From contig NC_087067.1 in the NCBI RefSeq assembly GCF_963678635.1, positions 33,084,401 through 33,144,400 on the forward strand: a stretch of 60,000 nt of DNA. The letters are read 5' to 3'. The notes beneath the pieces were generated by a model. It did not search any database and was not told the DNA's origin. It saw nothing but the letters and a program-made list of their open reading frames with translations. This document shows positions 31,270-43,151 of the stretch, piece after piece. Both the position numbers and the translations under genes were made by a program. The DNA comes from Symsagittifera roscoffensis. Its lineage: Eukaryota > Xenacoelomorpha > Acoela > Convolutidae. Positions within the stretch are counted from its first letter, which is position 1; each line of letters starts with the position of its first letter.

Positions 31270-31522
31270 AAAAGCAACTGGCAGTATCCTGGCTGGTATT
31301 CAATAATATGCCACTTACAGTGGATGTGCGGCTATCATGCCATAGATGGTCATTCAAGGCACCTTGTACACGCTCCATAGGTTTTGACCAGCTGATTTGG
31401 CCATAAAACACATTGGGCCAAAAAAATTCCAAACAATGTCAATTTTCAGTATTTTGTTTGAAATGCATAAATTATAACGTGAGCGTGCAAAATTTTACAT
31501 GGTATAAGAGCATATTTTTACT

Positions 31523-31532
31523 CTCGCGCGAG
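31523..31532. promoter_or_regulatory. CTCGCGCGAG palindrome in the divergent promoter region
   Basis: A perfect 10-bp CpG-rich palindrome about 75-83 bp upstream of 5S in an otherwise AT-rich spacer. It is kept in nearly all units of both arrays; the 32.8-kb unit has CTCGAGCGAG and some U2 units have CTTCGCGCGAG. Position and conservation suggest a protein-binding site shared by 5S and SL. Confidence 0.45.
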
Positions 31533-31578
31533 GGCGAGTGTTTTAAAAGTAATGTACATAGACATAAGCTAGTAAGGA

Positions 31579-31584
31579 TATAAA
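31579..31584 (+). promoter_or_regulatory. TATA-like element of the 5S gene (representative)
   Basis: TATAAA 27 bp upstream of the 5S start, as in many invertebrate 5S genes where an upstream TATA-like box assists Pol III. Present at the same distance before all 19 copies (one TATGAA variant at about 42276, one TATAAAGG at 32861). Confidence 0.75.
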
Positions 31585-31605
31585 TGAAAGCGGAGTAACT
31601 CAAAT

Positions 31606-31725
31606 GCCTACGACCATACCATGTTGAATGCACCGGTTCTCGTCCGATCACCGAAGTTAAGCAACATTGGGCCTGGTTAGTACTTGGATGGGAGACCGCC
31701 TGGGAACACCAGGTGTTGTAGGCTT
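31606..31725 (+). rRNA. 5S: 5S rRNA, copy 2
   Basis: 120 nt, array consensus sequence with TTTT stop. Confidence 0.98.
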
Positions 31726-31736
31726 TTATTTAAAGC

Positions 31737-31757
31737 AAAAGTAATTCTTTTACTTTT
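31737..31757. other. hairpin just downstream of 5S (representative)
   Basis: AAAAGTAA-TTCTT-TTACTTTT is a perfect 8-bp stem 12 bp after the 5S 3' end. It is present in most units; copies 7 and 8 have single mismatches. It might act as a back-up Pol III stop (it contains T4) or mark a past insertion. Confidence 0.4.
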
Positions 31758-32458
31758 AATGCGCTAAGAGTTATTGCTGTTTAAAGGTTGGTGATCTCAA
31801 AAAGTTAAGCCTAATCGAGCGTGGTGCAAAAATTTTCAATGGGTCAAATTTTAGCCAAAACAAAAGAAAACCGAAAAATTTCTTTTGCAGTATCAATTTT
31901 GTGTACAATCAGCTGCTGATAGGTCAAAAATAATGGAGATAACTTTTGGGGTCTTTGAGTTATAGCCTTTTGAATTTCGGTGATGTCAAAAAAATAAGCC
32001 CAACCGAGCCTGGTGAATTGCGCGAACGGCCATAACTTGCCCAAAAATTTTAAAATTTCCAAATTTTATTATTTGGATCACAAGATCATAGTCAAATCTT
32101 GGGGGACTGAGAAAAAGAACCAATTTCGTCGGTCCAACACAAAGTTATAAGCTTTTGAAATCTCGGTGATACCAAAAAGTTAAGCCTAATCGAGCGTGGT
32201 GCAAAAAATGAAATTTTCAAAATGTTTGTTTTTTTTTCGTTCAAAGTTCATTTTTTTCATCTTGTTTCATAAATTTGAGCTCAGGGACAATTCCAACGAG
32301 CCCAAAACGACGTTTGTAGCTCAAGTGTACGTGGAGTAATCATCAGTTGAAAATTTGGGTGGACCCGAATTTCGGCCATTTTGGACGAAAATCGGCCTAA
32401 AAGCTAACTTTTAAGGTAGTGCAATTTTTTTTTCTTGCATCTTTCAAGAGAATTGGGC

Positions 32459-32551
32459 TGCCCTCCGCTGTCGCAGAGTGCATTCAAAGAAAACCTATCA
32501 AATAGATTTGAATACTTACCTATTTAATAGGTTTATCACAACAATTAGGCT
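32459..32551 (-). ncRNA. candidate SL RNA gene (5S array, copy 2)
   Basis: Identical in exon variant (AAACCTATT) to the previous copy; donor and 3' hairpin intact. Confidence 0.6.
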
Positions 32552-32887
32552 AAAAGCAACTGGCAGTATCCTGGCTGGTATTCAATAATATGCCACTTAC
32601 AGTGGATGTGCGGCTATCATGCCATAGATGGTCATTCAAGGCACCTTGTACACGCTCCATAGGTTTTGACCAGCTGATTTGGCCATAAAACACATTGGGC
32701 CAAAAAAATTCCAAACAATGTCAATTTTCAGTATTTTGTTTGAAATGCATAAATTATAACGTGAGCGTGCAAAATTTTACATGGTATAAGAGCATATTTT
32801 TACTCTCGAGCGAGGGCGAGTGTTTTAAAAGTAATGTACATAGACATAAGCTAGTAAGGATATAAAGGAAAGCGGAGTAACTCAAAT

Positions 32888-33007
32888 GCCTACGACCATA
32901 CCAAGTTGAATGCACCGGTTCTCGTCCGATCACCGAAGTTAAGCAACATTGGGCCTGGTTAGTACTTGGATGGGAGACCGCCTGGGAACACCAGGTGTTG
33001 TAGGCTT
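32888..33007 (+). rRNA. 5S: 5S rRNA, copy 3
   Basis: One change, ACCAAGTTG for ACCATGTTG, also found in copy 10. The nearby upstream palindrome is CTCGAGCGAG in this unit. Confidence 0.97.
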
Positions 33008-33738
33008 TTATTTAAAGCAAAAGGAATTCTTTTACTTTTATGCGCTAAGAGTTATTGCTGTTTAAAATTCGGTGATGTCAAAAAGTTAAGCCTAATCGAG
33101 CGTGGTGCAAAAATTTTCAATGGGTCAAATTTTGGCCAAAACAAAAGAAAACCGAAAAATTTCTTTTGCAGTATCAATTTTGTGTACAATCAGCTGCTGA
33201 GAGGTCAAAATTAATGGAGATAACTTTTGGGGTCTTTGAGTTATAGCCTTTTGAATTTCGGTGATGTCAAAAAATAAGCCCAATCGAGCCTGGTGAATTG
33301 CGCGAACGGCCATAACTTGCCCAAAAATTTTAAAATTTCCAAATTTTATTATTTGGATCACAAGATCATAGTCAAATCTTGGAGGACTGAGAAAATGAAC
33401 CAATTTCGGCGGTCCAACACATAGTTATAAGCTTTTGAAATCTCGGTGATACCAAAAAGTTAAGCCTAATCGAGCGTGGTGCAAAAAATGAAATTTTCAA
33501 AATTTTTGTTTTTTTTTTCCGATCAAAGTTCATTATTTTCATCTCGTTTCATAAATTTGAGCTCAAGACAATTCCAACGAGCCCAAAACGACGTTTGTAG
33601 CTCAAGTGTACGTGGAGTAATCATCAGTTGAAAATTTGGGGGGACCCGAATTTCGGCCATTTTGGACGAAAATCGGCCTAAAAGCTAACTTTTAATTTAG
33701 AGCAATTTTTTTTCTTGCATTTTTCAAGAGAATTGGGC

Positions 33739-33831
33739 TGCCCGCCGCTGTCGCAGAGTGCATTCAAAGAAAACTTATCAAATAGATTTGAATACTTACC
33801 TATTTAATAAGTTTATCACAACAATTAGGCT
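33739..33831 (-). ncRNA. candidate SL RNA gene (5S array, copy 3)
   Basis: Standard exon, donor and second hairpin TCAAA-TCTA-TTTGA. The 3' hairpin flank is GGCGGGCAG in place of GGAGGGCAG, which leaves five of six inner pairs. Confidence 0.6.
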
Positions 33832-33930
33832 AAAAGCAACTGACAGTATCCTGGCTGGTATTCAATCATATGCCACTTACAGTGGATGTGCGGCTATCAT
33901 GCCATAGATGGTCATTCAAGGCACCTTGTA
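33832..33930 (-). promoter_or_regulatory. putative SL upstream promoter region (5S-array type, representative)
   Basis: Proximal block GAATACCAGCCAGGATACTG and distal block GACCATCTATGGCATGATAG, the same as in the U2 array. The linker is ACTGTAAGTGGCATATG and nearest the exon CAGTTGCTTTT replaces TAGATGCTTTT. Conservation across otherwise diverged spacers argues for function. Confidence 0.45.
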
Positions 33931-34167
33931 CACGATCCATAGGTTTTGACCAGCTGATTTGGCCATAAAACACATTGGGCCAAAAAAATTCCAAACAATG
34001 TCATTTTTCAGTATTTTGTTTGAAATGCATAAATTATAACGTGAGCGTGCAAAATTTTACATGGTATAAAAGCATATTTTTACTCTCGCGCGAGGGCGAG
34101 TGTTTTAAAAGTAAGGTACATAGACATAAGCTAGTAAGGATATAAATGAAAGCGGAGTAACTCAAAC

Positions 34168-34287
34168 GCCTACGACCATACCATGTTGAATGCACCGGTT
34201 CTCGTCCGATCACCGAAGTTAAGCAACATTGGGCCTGGTTAGTACTTGGATGGGAGACCGCCTGGGAACACCAGGTGTTGTAGGCTT
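34168..34287 (+). rRNA. 5S: 5S rRNA, copy 4 (weakened terminator)
   Basis: The body is consensus, but the stop reads GGCTTTAATTT, with only three T instead of four, and the -1 base is C (CAAAC|GCC). Read-through could occur. LINE 2 lies in the same unit. Confidence 0.96.
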
Positions 34288-35018
34288 TAATTTAAAGCAA
34301 AAGTAATTCTTTTACTTTTATGCGCTAAGAGTTATTGCTGTTTAAAGTTCGGTGATGTCAAAAAGTTAAGCCAAATCGAGCGTGGTGCAAAAATTTTCAA
34401 TGGGTCAAATTTTGGCCAAAACAAAAGAAAACCGAAAAATTTCTTTTGCAGTATCAATTTTGTGTACAATCAGCTGCTGATAGGTCAACAACAATGGAGA
34501 TAACTTTTGGGGTCTTTGAGTTATAGCCTTTTGAATTTCGGTGATGTCAAAAAAATAAGCCCAATCGAGCCTGGTGAATTGCGCGAACGGCCATAACTTG
34601 CCCAAAAATTTTAAAATTTCCAAATTTTATTATTTGGATCACAAGATCATATTCAAATCTTGGGGGACTGAGAAAATGAACCAATTTCGTCGGTCCAACA
34701 CAAAGTTATAAGCTTTTGAAATCTCGGTGATACCAAAAAGTTAAGCCTAATCGAGCGTGGTGCAAAAAATGAAATTTTCAAAATTTTTGTTTTTTTTTTC
34801 GTTCAAAGTTCATTTTTTTCATCTTGTCTCATAAATTTGAGCTCAGGAAAATTCCAACGAGCCCAAAACGACGTTTGTAGCTCAAGTGTACGTGGAGTAA
34901 TCATCAGTTGAAAATTTGGGGGGACCCGAATTTCGGCCATTTTGGACGAAAATCGGCCTAAAAGCTAACTTTTACGTTAGTGCAATTTTTTTTCTTACAT
35001 TTTTCAAGAGAATTGGGC

Positions 35019-35111
35019 TGCCTTCCGCTGTCGCAGAGTGCATTCAAAGAAAACTTATCAAATAGATTTGAATACTTACCTATTTAATAAGTTTATCACA
35101 ACAATTAGGCT
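35019..35111 (-). pseudogene. SL-like RNA gene, 3' part downstream of LINE 2
   Basis: Donor, hairpins and U-rich tract are intact, but the first 19 nt of exon are the target-site copy and LINE 2 cuts the block off from its upstream region. Confidence 0.55.
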
Positions 35112-35245
35112 TTCAAATAATTTATTAACGATTGTAATTACAAATTACAATAAAAGGAAAGCAATTAGTTACACATATTTAGTTACAGTTAGCAGAAAAA
35201 AATACGACATCAAATGTAATATAATACACCATGAAGATAATCATT

Positions 35246-38200
35246 TTATGGAATGGAACCAAGTTTTTTGAGATATTGAGATGTATCTTGACACCATGAT
35301 GATATCAGCTTAGCTACAATGTATTTCATGCCTATTACATTTTCTTCAACAAGCAGATCTTTTATTGAATTGAAATTAAGTTTTTCTTTAAAAGTAGAGC
35401 AGTTTTCACAAGCGAAAAACAAATGTTGCATGGTTTCGAACTCTCTTTCACAAGAGTAACAAAGGGGGTGGTCCACCAAATTTTTAATCCATTTCCTGGG
35501 CTTATCCAGATAACTGTTTAAGAAAAATAGGTAGAGAATGTTTTTATCTAGAGGGGTGAACTTTTTATGTTTCCATATTTTGGTTAGGAATTGAAAAATC
35601 AAAGATTTGTCTGATAGATTAAGTTCCGGGTAGAAACTCGCAATTTTTCTAGCTATAACCTTCGTTTTATAATTTGGAAGCATCAACTCTGAATCAATTA
35701 CTTTTCCATTTTGAACTAGCTGAAAACTATCTCGAGCAAACTCGAGAATGAAAATGTTTTTTTAATTAAGAAATTTTTGAAGGATCTGAAAATCTTAGAT
35801 TTTTGAAGTAGATCACTTCTTTGTTGCTACCCAAGGTATTAAGTAGGGATACCATGTCGAAAATTTTTGCAGCCGCAATATAAAAATTTAAATTTTTGAA
35901 GCCTGTGCCTCCATTATTGAATGGAAGGTATAAGATCTGCTTGTTGATTGAATGTTTTCCTCCAAGCCATACACTGTTAATCAATTTCATTTCTAACCTA
36001 TCAATGAAAGTTTTTGTCAACTCCAAGTGCCTCATCACATATACGAGTCTTGAGGTCACAAAAGTCTCAATATTCAGGCTTCGCGCCCGGAGAGTCATAC
36101 ATTTTAAGCTGAATTTAGCTGAATTATTAATCGTATCTTCCAATATCTTGGTTTTAATTTTCAATGAATCATTCAAGCTTTAGCGTATGCCTAATAATTT
36201 AAGGGCTGATACTTTCTTCAACTGTTTAGGCACGAAACCTAAACTCAGAACTTTGGTTTTATCTACATTTATAGCACGTTTTGATACCAAATTGAACTTA
36301 TTGATTTCATCAAGTAAATTTCCGATACAAGCGCGTTTGATGAGAACACTAATATCATCGGCGAAGGCCACAATTTTAAGTGCTTGGTTGGATTTGATAG
36401 AATTATTATAGCGTATGGCTTGGAGTAAAGGTTCCATTCCTAAAATGAACAAAAGCGCCGAAAGAGGGCATCCTTGTTTAATCCCATTGTCGACTCTAAT
36501 TGATCGTGATAGGTAGCCACCTATTTCTATCATCGCTTTGGTATCAGTATATATGATGGATATCAAAGAAGTTATGATTTCTGGACAGCCTATGGCTGTT
36601 AAAACGTTCAAAATGTAATCACGGTCCATACGGTCAAAAGCCTTACTGAAATCGATGGCTACCACACAATTAGATTTTCCGAGTTTTTCTTGAGCTAATC
36701 TAGCCCTAATTATGGCTGTATGAATACTGCGCTTTGGCAAATAAGCAAGTTGATGTTTGCGTATTAGATTATTTAAAGGGTCTCTTAAACGAGATGCCAG
36801 AACATGGGAAAGAATTTTGAGATCAGTGTTAAGGAGGCTTATTGGTCGGAATTCGTCCACATTTAAACTGTTTTCAATTTTTGGGATGAGTTTTATTATT
36901 GAAATGAAAAATGACCTAGGTGCCGCTTTATTGTAGCACATCGAGTTAAATAATTCAGCGAGCAACGGAGCGAAAAAATTTGAGTGGCTTTTATACAAGT
37001 CTGAAGTAAGACCATCAGATCCAGGTGCGCTATTTTTATTTAATTTAATTATAGCTTGCTTCACTTCCTCTTCACCTATTGGCGAATTGTTAAACATTTT
37101 GGTAATTTTCTTTATTCGTTTTGAATTCCGCAGCTTAAAAACATTCAAAAGCTCCTCCCTGGGTGCGTAGTTGGCGTCAGCAACCGTTTTTTTAAAGTAA
37201 ATATTGGAGTAAAAGCTCGAGAATTCGTTCAAAATTTCATCAATGTCATTGGAAATTTCACCACTTTTCAGCTTTATTTGCTTAATACTTTTATTAACTT
37301 TGAAGTAACTTAGCAGTGATTTAAGCGCACCCGAATCACCATGGTTGAGGTCCAAATAAAATCCACGAATGGACTTAAATTTGGTCCTCAAGTCCATCTC
37401 ATCTCGGAGAGAAGAGTAAGGACAGTTGGCCTGTCTAGAGGCCAACTGGGGCTGTCTGGTTGTCTCTGAATTGATGGAATGTATATCTGCAGGCGTACTA
37501 CTTTGTATGTAGGGGGCGATATCTTTATTCAATTGTTTATGGCCATTAATGCATAAAAAACGCAACCAGTCACGAAGTCTGGCTTTAAATTTGTCGTATT
37601 TCCCTGATAATGGCAGTTTCAGAGACTCATCAGACAGCCCCTGGAGTGTTTCTACCAGTTCTGAAGGCTTATTGTGCTCTTTAACTACGTTATAATTCAA
37701 TTTCCGGTAACTTTGGCCATTTACATGCATAAAATCTTGAAAATTTGAAAAACATGCATGTAATGCATTATGGTCGCTATAATTTGTGTATAATGTAGTC
37801 AAGGTCGTTATTTCGTCAATTTTATTGCTAAAAATGTATTCTAGACGCGATTCGGATTTTGATTTTTGGTCAAAATGGGTGGGATAAACTTTGTTCCAGA
37901 CCTTGAAAAGGTCAAAGCATCCAATTGATTCGAAAATGTTGCAAATTATGTGATATCTTTGGACCCGCCGGTCACTACGATGTAATGCAAGATTGCATAA
38001 TTCAGAACTTGATCGGCAGTTAAAATCACCCCCAACCAAATAAATGTATCTCTCCGTTGCTCGGCTAATTTGTTAGCTAGGCCAGTAAGGACTGAGTAGT
38101 CCTTGCTGAGGGGATTGATATATATAGAGCAGTAAATGCTGCCAGATTCTGACTCTTTCAGAGCCAAAGCCATGTGGCTTTGGTAAAAATTCTGAATTTT

Positions 38201-38494
38201 CAATTTTTTGGGAAATAATAACAGTAAACCTCCTGAGTTATTTTGGCTGCATGGCTGGATTAGATAATTCAAATTATAGCTGGTCAAAATGGCCTCATGC
38301 TTTGAGCTTAATACATACAATTTTGTTTCTTGTAACGCTATAACGTAGTCATGATGTAATTTCCCCCCATGTTTTGGCTTATTCAGGTCAACCAGGATGC
38401 CTAGAAGTTTGAGGTGGTTACCTAGACCTCTACAATTTAATGTATAAAAGCACGTCATGACTAGATTATAAGTCTGTTGGAAATAATTTTGCAT
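35246..38494 (-). pseudogene. LINE 2 ORF2 (APE, RT, CCHC), disrupted
   Basis: Starts at MQNYFQQTYN. The APE motifs LNCRG, ALQETK, GGDFNC and SDHNAL are all readable. The RT motifs AIDFSKAFD, QGCPLS and FADD (36354-36365, Tyr to Phe relative to YADD) follow, and the CX2CX8HX4C zinc motif closes the protein (CYSCEREFETMQHLFFACEN). Disabling changes are a frame change in the endonuclease near 38040, a TTA-to-TAA stop near 36180, and a frame change between 35766 and 35686. The long central frame of about 619 codons (36180-38039) spans most of APE and RT. Confidence 0.88.
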
Positions 38495-39040
38495 GCGAAT
38501 TTGAATAGTTAAAGATAGCCGGTTTCATAATGTTATTCGGGGTTCTATGAGTAAAGACCTGATGGGGTTTTAGTATCACCACCACCAAAATCAACGTATC
38601 TCCCCGTTGCCTATCATGCTTTCGAGCTAGGGCAGTAAGGACTGAAAAGTCCTTACTGTGGGGATTGATGCAAATAGAGCAGTATATACTGCCAGATTCT
38701 GACTTTGTCAAAGCCGAAACCCTTCGGATTTGGCAAAATCTCTGAAAATTCCAGTTTTCGGTTGAGAAAAAATTCAAAATTTCTAACTTACACTGTTTGC
38801 ATGTTTGCAGTTAAAAGTTGATCAAGATGGCGTTTTCTTTTAAGCTTAATACATACAGTTTTGATTCTGGAAATGCTATAACGTAGTCATGTCGTACTTT
38901 TCTTTCAAAATTTGGCTTGCTGAGGTCAATATAGATGCAATTCATTCTGATGTGGTCCTTATAACCTCTAGGACGTTCTGAAAACAGGCACGTCTTGACT
39001 AAGTTATAAGTTTTTCCTATGCAAATCGCATGCAAAGTTA
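38495..39040 (-). pseudogene. APE-like module B in LINE 2
   Basis: Same module as 11097-11645. Here the frame is continuous from module C across a single stop (near 38811), with the CAG codon that is TAG in element 0 preserved (WNFQRFCQIR). This hints that modules B and C were once one translated frame. Confidence 0.75.
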
Positions 39041-39565
39041 CTAATTTCGTCTTAGCCGTTATTACGATGTAAGTCAAGGTTAAATGTACCAGTAAGTGAT
39101 GTCTTGCATTACCCATCCCCAAGAAAACTTTCTCGTCTCTCCGGTGTCCAGTCAAACAATTGACTAGACCACCAAGGTCTGAAAAGGCTTTGCTGAGGAG
39201 ATTGACATAACTCTTGCAGCAAACGTTGCATGATTCAAATATTATAAAGGTCAAAGGATTTTGACTTTCAAAAAATGTGTCAAAATTCCAATTAAGGGTA
39301 AAAAATGTAGACAATAGTACTGAGCTATGCAAACTTCCGGTCCGGAGTTTAAAGCTCAGACCTCTATTAATGAAAAAGACTGTTTTTTTAGAGGTTAGAG
39401 CGTCTAGTTTTTTAAATTTTAGACCTAAAATGTAGTGTTTATGCGACGTTTTCCCACGTTCTGGCTTTCTTATTGGAACACGGATGCCTAGAGTTTTCAG
39501 CTTCTCAGTGAAATCGCTGCTCTTTAGAAATTTAAAGCACAACTTTATGAAAAAGTTTATGTATG
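39041..39565 (-). pseudogene. APE-like module C in LINE 2
   Basis: Best preserved copy of the distal module: a 243-codon open frame (38811-39542) covers it and runs into module B. CFKFLKSSDFTEKLKTLGIR and YILGLKFKKLDALTSKK align with the ORF2 N-terminus, with the catalytic Glu absent. It begins about 15 bp from the ORF1 stop. Confidence 0.7.
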
Positions 39566-40564
39566 AGAAGTTTTTAGACTCGATACCTGTTGTTCTCTTT
39601 TTTGCAGTTTTAATGGAGTCTGCTTCTCCGCGTCTGGGCTGCTGTGTCGTCTCTGTGATTTCTGGCGGCTGAACGCCCCACTCCTTCTGAGGCTACTGCG
39701 CGCCTTCATCACATGCCAGTCCTCCTCATCCATTCGGCCCTCAGAGGCCGGAGTCCCATCAGCAGAATTGCTTGTGGCCAAATCAGATGTCGTCTGGTTG
39801 ACCTCTGGTGGTTGTTGTCTCCTGATCCGACACCAGGAATCATCATGACCAATATAAGGCTTTTCCTCTTCCTTGCATAGACTGCAGGAATGAATTGACG
39901 GGACATGCGCGTTGAAGGGTAGATCGAGCCATTTGAATGGCCGAGTTTTGACAGCGTTGAACGACCACTGCCTCAGGTCAGTTTCAGCGCTCTCATTGGG
40001 GATTCTGATAATGGCCGAAGCTTTACCATTGAAGAAGCTCCCCTGTCCACACTTCTCGCGTTGACGCGTAACTTCTCCCTCCACATGAACTGTTGGGGGG
40101 AGCTGCAGGGCTTCGAGGACTGCCTCATCGTCACAAAGCCCGGGAACCTGGTTCATGCGTAGCATGGCCGTCTTTGGAAACCCGGTTGGATCGTATCTCC
40201 AGAAGTGGTCACCCGTTGGGAAGATAGTTTTGTCAAGGAGCTGCAGTCCTTCTGTCTTCATGATGGTCAGGTCGTCCTCCGCCTCAGTTGGAGCGATAAC
40301 GATTAAAGAATATAATCTTTATTCTTTGACAGTAGAGAAAGCTTTGGAGATGGTAATTTGATCTCGATGATGGGGTTTAAAGGAGGACAAGATGTCAACA
40401 ATGTTTTTTTTTGAGGCTGCTTCGAAACTAGCATTAGACTTGAAATGTTCTTTTGTAAAGGGAGGAATGATGGTCATTTTTAAGAATGAAGTGACTTTAA
40501 TATGAGGTCTTGCAATGCCCTCAGCGAGAACTTCAGAGAAAGAAGGCGACTGGCTATCAGCCAT
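39557..40564 (-). pseudogene. LINE 2 ORF1, nonsense mutation
   Basis: The frame from ATG 40562-40564 is interrupted by a TAA at 40319-40321 (VKE*). The remainder (39557-40261 and upstream) is in the same frame and carries the RRM-like region and knuckle, so a single stop disables it. Confidence 0.8.
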
Positions 40565-40663
40565 GTCCAAAAGTAAGTAATGCGTGGAAAACAATGCAAA
40601 TTTATCTTCAGTTTAATCTCGGTAACAAAAGAGAAGGTAATTTTGATATAATCACGAGCCAAA

Positions 40664-40800
40664 TTATCACAACAATTAGGCTAAAAGCAACTGACTGTAT
40701 CCTGGCTGGTATTCAATCATATGCCACTTACAGTGGATGTGCAGCTATCCTGCCATAGATGGTCATTCAAGGCACCTTGTACACGCTCCATAGGTTTTGA
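40664..40800 (-). promoter_or_regulatory. SL exon start and upstream region feeding LINE 2
   Basis: Target-site copy 40664-40682, then CAGTTGCTTTT, the proximal AATACCAGCCAGGATAC block and the distal CCATCTATGGCAGGATAG block (one change). Arrangement as beside LINE 1. Confidence 0.48.
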
Positions 40801-41018
40801 CCAGCTGATTTGGCCATAAAACACATTGGGCCAAAAAAGTTCCAAACAATGTCAATTTTCAGTATTTTGTTTGAAATGCATAAATTATAACGTGAGCGTG
40901 CAAAATTTTACATGGTATAAGAGCATATAAATACTCTCGCGCGAGGGCGAGTGTTTTCAAAGTAATGTACATAGACATAAGCTAGTAAGGATATAAATGA
41001 AAGCGGAGTAACTCAAAT

Positions 41019-41138
41019 GCCTACGACCATACCATGTTGAATGCACCGGTTCTCGTCCGATCACCGAAGTTAAGCAACATTGGGCCTGGTTAGTACTTGG
41101 ATGGGAGACCGCCTGGGAACACCGGGTGTTGTAGGCTT
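41019..41138 (+). rRNA. 5S: 5S rRNA, copy 5
   Basis: ACCGGGTGTTG for ACCAGGTGTTG; otherwise consensus. First 5S after LINE 2. Confidence 0.97.
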
Positions 41139-41873
41139 TTATTTAAAGCAAAAGTAATTCTTTTACTTTTATGCGCTAAGAGTTATTGCTGTTTAAAATT
41201 CGGTGATGTCAAAATGTTAAGCCTTATCGAGCGTGGTGCAAAAATTTTCAATGGGTCAAATTTTGGCCAAAACAAAAGATAACCGAAAATTTTCTTTTGC
41301 AGTATCAATTTTGTGTACAATCAGCTGCTGATAGGTCAAAAATAATGGAGATAACTTTTGGGGTCTTTGAGTTATAGCCTTTTGAATTTCGGTGATGTCA
41401 AAAAAATAAGCCCAATCGAGCCTGGTGAACTGCGCGAACGGCCATAACTTGCCCAAAAATTTTAAAATTTCCAAAATTTATTATTTGGATCACAAGATCC
41501 TAGTCAAATCTTGGGGGACTGAGAAAATGAACCAATTTGGTCGGTCCAACACAAAGTTATAAGCTTTTAAAATCTCGGTGATACCAAAAAGTTAAGCCTA
41601 ATCGAGCGTGGTGCAAAAAAAGTAATTTTCAAAATTTTTGTTTTTTTTTCGTTCAAAGTTCATTTTTTCCATTTTGTTTTCCATCATACATTTGAGCTCA
41701 GGACAATTCCAATGAGCCCAAAACGACGTTTGTAGCTCAAGTGTACGTGGAGTAATCATCAGTTTAAAATTTAGGGCGACCCGAATTTCGGCCATTTTGG
41801 ACGAAAATCGGCCTAAAAGCTAACTTTTACGTTAGTGCAATTTTTTTTCTTGCATTTTTCAAGAGAACTGGGC

Positions 41874-41966
41874 TGCCCTCCGCTGTCGCAGAGTGCATTC
41901 AAAGAAAACTTATCAAATAGATTTGAATACTTACCTATTTAATAAGTTTATCACAACAATTAGGCT
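41874..41966 (-). ncRNA. candidate SL RNA gene (5S array, copy 5)
   Basis: All structural parts intact. Immediately upstream GTTGCCTCTAGCC replaces GTTGCTTTTAGCC, so conservation falls off right at the presumed start. Confidence 0.6.
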
Positions 41967-42302
41967 AGAGGCAACTTACAGTATCCTGGCTGGTATTCAA
42001 TCATATGCCACTTACAGTGGATGTGCGGCTATCATGCCATAGATGGTCATTCAAGGCACCTTGTACACGCTCCATAGGTTTTGACCAGCTGATTTGGCCA
42101 TAAAACACATTGGGCCAAAAAAATTCCAAACAATGTCAATTTTCAGTATTTTGTTTGAAATGCATAAATTATAACGTGAGCGTGGAAAATTTTACATGGT
42201 ATAAGATCATATTTTTACTCTCGCGCGAGGGCGAGTGTTTTAAAAGTAATGTACATAGACATAAGCTAGTAAGGATATGAATGAAAGCGGAGTGACTCAA
42301 AT

Positions 42303-42422
42303 GCCTACAACCATACCATGTTGAATGCACCGGTTCTCGTCCGATCACCGAAGTTAAGCAACATTGGGCCTGGTTAGTACTTAGATGGGAGACCGCCTGG
42401 GAACACCAGGTGTTGTAGGCTT
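42303..42422 (+). rRNA. 5S: 5S rRNA, copy 6
   Basis: Two changes: GCCTACAACC for GCCTACGACC in helix I and ACTTAGATGGG for ACTTGGATGGG in box C. Possibly impaired. The TATA box reads TATGAA. Confidence 0.95.
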
Positions 42423-43151
42423 TTATTTAAAGCAAAAGTAATTCTTTTACTTTTATGCGCTAAGAGTTATTGCTGTTTAAAGTTCGGTGATGTCAAAAAG
42501 TTAAGCCTAATCGAGCGTGGTGCAAAAATTTTCAATGGGTCAAATTTTGGCCAAAACAAAAGAAAACCGAAAAATTTCTTTTGCAGTATCAATTTTGTGT
42601 ACAATCAGCTACTGAAAGGTCAAAAATAATGGAGATAACTTTTGGGGTTTTTGAGTTATAGCCTTTTGAATTTCGGTGATGTCAAAAAAATAAGCCCAAT
42701 CGAGCCTGGTGAATTGCGCGAACGGCCATAACTTGCCCAAAAATTTTAGAATTTCCAAATTTTATTATTTGGATCACAAGATCATAGTCAAATCTTGGGG
42801 GACTGAGAAAATGAACCAATTTCGTCGGTCCAACACAAAGTTATAAGCTTTTGAAATCTCGGTGATACCAAAAAGTTAAGCCTACTCGAGAGAGGTGCAA
42901 AAAATAAAATTTTCAAAATTTTTGTTTTTTTTTGTTCAAAGTTCATTTTTTTCATCTTGTTTCATAAATTTGAGCTCAGGAAAATTCCAACGAGCCCAAA
43001 ACGACGTTTGTAGCTCAAGTGTACGTGGAGTAATCATCAGTTGAAAATTTGGGGGGACCCGAATTTCGGCCATTTTGGACGAAAATCGGCCTAAAAGCTA
43101 ACTTTTACGTTAGTGCAATTTTTTTTCTCGCATTTTTCAAAAGAATTGGGC

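Larger units (their letters stand above)
35112..40663 (-). mobile_element. LINE 2: second full-length copy, in the 5S array
   Basis: 5552 bp with the same structure and the same 19-bp target-site duplication as LINE 1 (35093-35111 and 40664-40682), but the flanks are 5S-type spacer. It is therefore an independent insertion or a copy transferred by recombination between arrays, and the target point within the SL exon is identical. Sequence is very similar to LINE 1, with different disabling mutations. The 3' region (35112-35245) is AT-rich with AATAAA near its end. Confidence 0.92.

Noticed and set aside
32966-33214. Recurring ~82-codon + strand ORF starting inside 5S, and the ~72-codon ORF opposite it
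   Set aside because: They overlap the 5S gene and the spacer subrepeats and have no recognisable domain. Conservation is due to the RNA gene and array homogenisation.
33790-33835. ATACTTACCT on the + strand of every unit, identical to the 5' end of U1 snRNA
   Set aside because: The following sequence has none of the U1 landmarks (no GGCAGGGGAG, no 70K loop, no U1 Sm site). The match is explained because a perfect 5' splice site on the minus strand is by definition complementary to U1.
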